Of a DNA stretch of 64,000 nucleotides, positions 61,138-64,000 are shown in pieces. The notes under the pieces were generated by a model that saw nothing but the letters and a program-made list of their open reading frames with translations, did not search any database and was not told the origin of the DNA. The stretch comes from Comamonas suwonensis (lineage in GTDB: Bacteria; Pseudomonadota; Gammaproteobacteria; Burkholderiales; Burkholderiaceae_C): NCBI RefSeq assembly GCF_012844455.2, contig NZ_JABBCQ020000002.1:186001-250000 (forward strand). Direction: 5' to 3'. Position 1 is the first letter of the stretch. Each line of letters opens with the position of its first letter. The translations under genes were made by a program, and so were the position numbers.

Positions 61138-62394
61138 CTAGTGTTGTGCGTCGTCGTCAGAGGACATCCAGGACGTATCGCCCCGAGCCTCAACTTCTTC
61201 GCTTGCTGCCTCTTCACGTACCTGCAAAACCCGGTCAGCCAACATTTGTCGCAGCTGCGCGAGCCCTTGCCCAGAGCGAGCACTGACAAACACACGCGGC
61301 ACTGGCTCACCATCGAGCTCGTACATATCCTGCAACTCGGCAGGCATCCGTTCGGGATCAATCGCATCCAGCTTGTTGAAGACCAGAATCTGCGGCACGT
61401 CATCTGCCCCGATTTCCGCCAGAACTTTTTGAACTTGTTGTATTTGTTCCGGGAAACCTGGATTCGATGCATCCACGACATGCAGCAGCAGATCGGCGTC
61501 AATCGCCTCCTGCAAGGTAGCCTGGAAAGCATCCACCAGACCGTGCGGCAAATCGCGAATAAAACCAACGGTATCTGACAGAGACACTGATTCCTCAGCC
61601 TCGACCAGATACATCTGTCGGGTTGTCGTATCCAGCGTGGCAAAAAGCTGATCCGCAGCGTAGGCACGAGCCTTCACCATGGCATTGAACAGCGTGGATT
61701 TACCAGCGTTGGTGTAGCCAACCAGAGAAATATTGAAAACGTCACGGCGCGAGCGTTGACGGCGCTGTGTGGTGCGCTGCTTTTTGACTTTTTTCAAACG
61801 CTCTTTGGTGCGTTTAATGGACTCGTCAATCATACGGCGATCCAGCTCAATCTGCTTTTCACCGGGGCCGCCACGGCCGCCAATACCGCCAGCCTGGCGC
61901 TCCAGGTGACTCCAGCGACGCACAAGGCGGGTGCTGATGTACTGCAGTCTGGCCAACTCCACCTGTAACTTGCCTTCGTGGCTGCGCGCACGCTGGGCAA
62001 AAATTTCCAGGATCAGCATGGTCCGGTCGTTGACCGGCATCTGGATATGTCGCTCAAGATTGCGCTGCTGCGCCGGGCTCAGGGACTGGTCAAACCAGAC
62101 CTCCTTGGCGCCGTGCATCTGGGCCAGCATGCGGATTTCATCCGCCTTGCCGCTGCCCACAAACAGTGCTGGATCAGGAGCTTTGCGCTTGCAGGTCAAG
62201 CGCGCCACGGGTTGCAAGCCAGCAGTCTGAGCCAGCAGGCCCAGCTCTTCCAGCTCGTCGTCGAAATGGGGAACGCCAAAATCCACGCCCACCAGCAACA
62301 CTGGCGCAGACGCGGAACGTTCAAAGGATTCAGAACTCAAATACCTGTCCCGTAGGGTAAGCCGCGCCGGGCAAGCCGGCGGGCGTTGACGCAA
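61138..62394 (-). CDS. hflX: GTPase HflX
   Basis: Ribosome-associated GTPase that splits stalled 70S ribosomes after heat stress (established for E. coli). It is 418 residues from TTG 62394. The N-terminal HflX domain (about 35-200, SGKADEIRMLAQMHG) is followed by the GGRGGPGEKQIELDRR linker and the G domain (GYTNAGKSTLFN, DTVGFIRDLPH, FNKLDAID). The start is unclear: TTG at 62394 and TTG at 62340 are the in-frame options, both with weak sites. hfq ends 5 bp before the first. Confidence 0.95.
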   Translation of the reverse strand: MRQRPPACPARLTLRDRYLSSESFERSASAPVLLVGVDFGVPHFDDELEELGLLAQTAGLQPVARLTCKRKAPDPALFVGSGKADEIRMLAQMHGAKEVWFDQSLSPAQQRNLERHIQMPVNDRTMLILEIFAQRARSHEGKLQVELARLQYISTRLVRRWSHLERQAGGIGGRGGPGEKQIELDRRMIDESIKRTKERLKKVKKQRTTQRRQRSRRDVFNISLVGYTNAGKSTLFNAMVKARAYAADQLFATLDTTTRQMYLVEAEESVSLSDTVGFIRDLPHGLVDAFQATLQEAIDADLLLHVVDASNPGFPEQIQQVQKVLAEIGADDVPQILVFNKLDAIDPERMPAELQDMYELDGEPVPRVFVSARSGQGLAQLRQMLADRVLQVREEAASEEVEARGDTSWMSSDDDAQH

Positions 62395-62399
62395 AAAAC

Positions 62400-62660
62400 T
62401 TAAGAAGCAGTGGCTTCGGCGTCGTTATCAGCCGGAGTAGCGGCCGAGAAGTTCACGGCACGGCCGGGAACGATGGTGGAGATGGCGTGCTTGTAAACCA
62501 TCTGGGTGACGGTGTTACGCAGCAGCACCACGTATTGGTCAAACGACTCAATCTGGCCCTGCAGCTTGATACCGTTCACCAGATAGATGGAAACCGGCAC
62601 ATGTTCACGACGCAGTGCGTTCAGGAACGGATCTTGGAGGAGTTGACCTTTGTTGCTCAC
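62400..62660 (-). CDS. hfq: RNA chaperone Hfq
   Basis: 86-residue hexameric Sm-like protein for sRNA-mRNA pairing. [20 protein letters not shown] is the N-terminal helix and Sm1, with Sm2 at [10 protein letters not shown]. The short acidic/Ala C terminus ([12 protein letters not shown]) is typical of this group. The start codon is GTG at 62660, with GGAG 6 nt upstream. It precedes hflX in the conserved der-hfq-hflX order. Confidence 0.98.
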   Translation of the reverse strand: MSNKGQLLQDPFLNALRREHVPVSIYLVNGIKLQGQIESFDQYVVLLRNTVTQMVYKHAISTIVPGRAVNFSAATPADNDAEATAS

Positions 62661-62729
62661 GATATTCTCCGTGTTCGAGGAGTGTTGTTGTAAACCGACA
62701 CGTTACCACAGGCCCTGAGAAAACCATTC

Positions 62730-62750
62730 AAAAAAGGGTTTTCCCTAGGG
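62730..62750 (-). terminator. Possible weak terminator after der
   Basis: AGGG-AAAA-CCCT followed by five U on the minus strand, beside a CCCTAGGG palindrome, 15 bp past the der stop. The stem is short, so partial termination at best before hfq. Confidence 0.35.
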
Positions 62751-62764
62751 TTTCGCGACAACAG

Positions 62765-64000
62765 TTAATCCTTGTCGGCGTAAGGATTATGGGAGGTTTT
62801 CAAGTCAATGCGCAACGGGGTTCCCACAAGATTGAATTCCTTGCGGAAACGACCTTCCAGAAAGCGTTTGTACGCTTCGGTGACATGCTCCAGCGAGTTG
62901 CCATGAATCACGATGATGGGTGGATTCATGCCGCCTTGGTGGGCGTAACGCATCTTGGGACGGTACGCGCCAACCTTCTTGGGCGTCTGGAACTGGATGG
63001 ACTCCAGCAGAATGCGCGTCAGCACAGGCGTAGGCATCTTGCAGGTGGCTGCACGGTGCGCCTGAATGATGGACTTCCACAGCGGCTCGATACCCTGGCG
63101 CTTTTGCGCAGAGATGAAGTGCATGGGAGCGAACTTCAAGAAGGACAGCCGCGTCTCGATGGAGCGCTCCAGCATCTGGCGCTGGTAATCGTCCACGGCA
63201 TCCCACTTATTGATGGCTAACACCACCGAGCGACCGCTTTCGAGAATAAAGCCCGCAATGTGCGCATCCTGATCGGTCACGCCAGCCGTGGCGTCAATCA
63301 GCAGCAGCACCACGTTGGCACCTTCAATGGCCTGTAGTGTCTTGACCACCGAGAACTTCTCGATCGCCTCAAACACCTTGCCCTTGCGGCGCAGACCCGC
63401 CGTGTCGATCAGTTCAAACTTCTGACCATTGCGCTCAAACGGTACAGTGATCGCATCACGCGTGGTACCCGGCATGTCAAAGGCCACCAGACGCTCTTCA
63501 CCCAGCCAGGTGTTGATCAGTGTGGACTTGCCTGCATTGGGGCGACCAGCAACGGCCAAACGCACGGGGCGCTGGTCATCATCTCCAAAGACTTCTTCTT
63601 CAGGCTCTGGCAGATTGAGCAGACCCAGAGCCATATCAACCAGATCGCGCACACCTTGGCCATGAGCCGCAGACACCGCCTGAACCTCGCCCAGACCCAG
63701 TTCATAGAACTCAGTGAGCTGAAGGCCGTCCTTCATGCCTTCGGCCTTGTTGGCCACCAGCAGCGTGGGCTTCCCCAGACGGCGCAGGTAATTGGCGATC
63801 TCATGGTCCTGACCGGCAAGACCGGCACGGGCATCCAGCACAAAGATCACCACATCGGCTTCGGCGACTGCCTGCTGCGTCTGCTTTGCCATCTCCTTGA
63901 AGATGCCGCGCGATGCGTCAGGCTCGAAACCACCGGTATCGATGACGATGTACTCATGCTTGCCCTGACGACCCTGGCCGTAATGGCGGTCACGCGTCAG
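62765..64000 (-). CDS. der: Ribosome biogenesis GTPase Der, 5' end cut by window
   Basis: Essential two-GTPase-domain protein for 50S assembly. 412 codons are present, lacking roughly the first 30-40 residues with the first P-loop. The first G domain shows [15 protein letters not shown] and [10 protein letters not shown]. The second has [31 protein letters not shown] and INKWDAVDD. The KH-like C-terminal domain includes [10 protein letters not shown]. First gene of the minus-strand run der-hfq-hflX-hflK-hflC. Confidence 0.97.
   Translation of the reverse strand: MTRDRHYGQGRQGKHEYIVIDTGGFEPDASRGIFKEMAKQTQQAVAEADVVIFVLDARAGLAGQDHEIANYLRRLGKPTLLVANKAEGMKDGLQLTEFYELGLGEVQAVSAAHGQGVRDLVDMALGLLNLPEPEEEVFGDDDQRPVRLAVAGRPNAGKSTLINTWLGEERLVAFDMPGTTRDAITVPFERNGQKFELIDTAGLRRKGKVFEAIEKFSVVKTLQAIEGANVVLLLIDATAGVTDQDAHIAGFILESGRSVVLAINKWDAVDDYQRQMLERSIETRLSFLKFAPMHFISAQKRQGIEPLWKSIIQAHRAATCKMPTPVLTRILLESIQFQTPKKVGAYRPKMRYAHQGGMNPPIIVIHGNSLEHVTEAYKRFLEGRFRKEFNLVGTPLRIDLKTSHNPYADKD

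Overview
The window is about 60% GC and reads as chromosomal DNA of a betaproteobacterium of the Comamonadaceae, most like Comamonas or Delftia. This is an inference from gene order (rpsB-tsf-pyrH-frr-uppS, der-hfq-hflX-hflK-hflC-DUF2065-hisZ-purA, glnA-orf-ntrB-ntrC), a ZTP-type riboswitch before glyA-nrdR, and a small dispersed repeat with an AGCTGCTAGCGCTT core. No insertion sequence, prophage, CRISPR array or rRNA is seen. Most of the window is core genome.

Region 1-10.3 kb: the translation/nucleotide cluster rpsB, tsf, pyrH, frr and uppS (cut by the window start) on the minus strand. It faces an amidase and the bifunctional NAD(P)H-hydrate repair enzyme on the plus strand, then RNase R with a long basic tail on the minus strand. 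Region 10.3-18.7 kb: three tandem tRNA-Leu(CAG) genes in exact 226-bp units, a DUF349 coiled-coil protein, a giant AsmA-like DUF748 envelope protein, and an 880-bp gene-free region with a LexA-type box and several hairpins. Region 18.7-24.7 kb: a lytic transglycosylase, a riboswitch-controlled glyA-nrdR pair, a frameshifted 5'-nucleotidase lipoprotein pseudogene, and aroC.

Region 24.7-40.4 kb is the more variable part. It holds a sodium:solute symporter with a 43-residue partner behind a long hairpin-rich leader, a CBS protein, an O-acetylhomoserine sulfhydrylase with a GNAT acetyltransferase, two alpha/beta hydrolases around an orphan PoNi-type immunity protein, an Mpo1-like protein, a long-chain acyl-CoA ligase, a YihY/BrkB membrane protein, DUF2069, and a LysR regulator divergent from an FAD-linked oxidase. 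Region 40.5-45.7 kb: thyA-folA, a metallophosphoesterase, a lipocalin, exonuclease III and an unknown protein.

Region 45.9-51 kb is the nitrogen-control locus: ntrC, ntrB, a small secreted coiled-coil protein and glnA, with a clear sigma-54 promoter and NtrC sites upstream of glnA. Region 51-55.3 kb holds an EI24 membrane protein, a sterol-desaturase-family protein, an unusual polysaccharide deacetylase and a beta-propeller protein. Region 55.3-64 kb is the minus-strand housekeeping run from der (cut by the window end) to a purine phosphoribosyltransferase.

The most notable non-textbook signals are: the dispersed repeat that has entered at least three reading frames and abuts the folA start codon; the orphan LexA box with a possible short terminated RNA downstream; the hairpin-rich symporter leader; compensatory base changes among the tRNA-Leu units; and the decaying 5'-nucleotidase.
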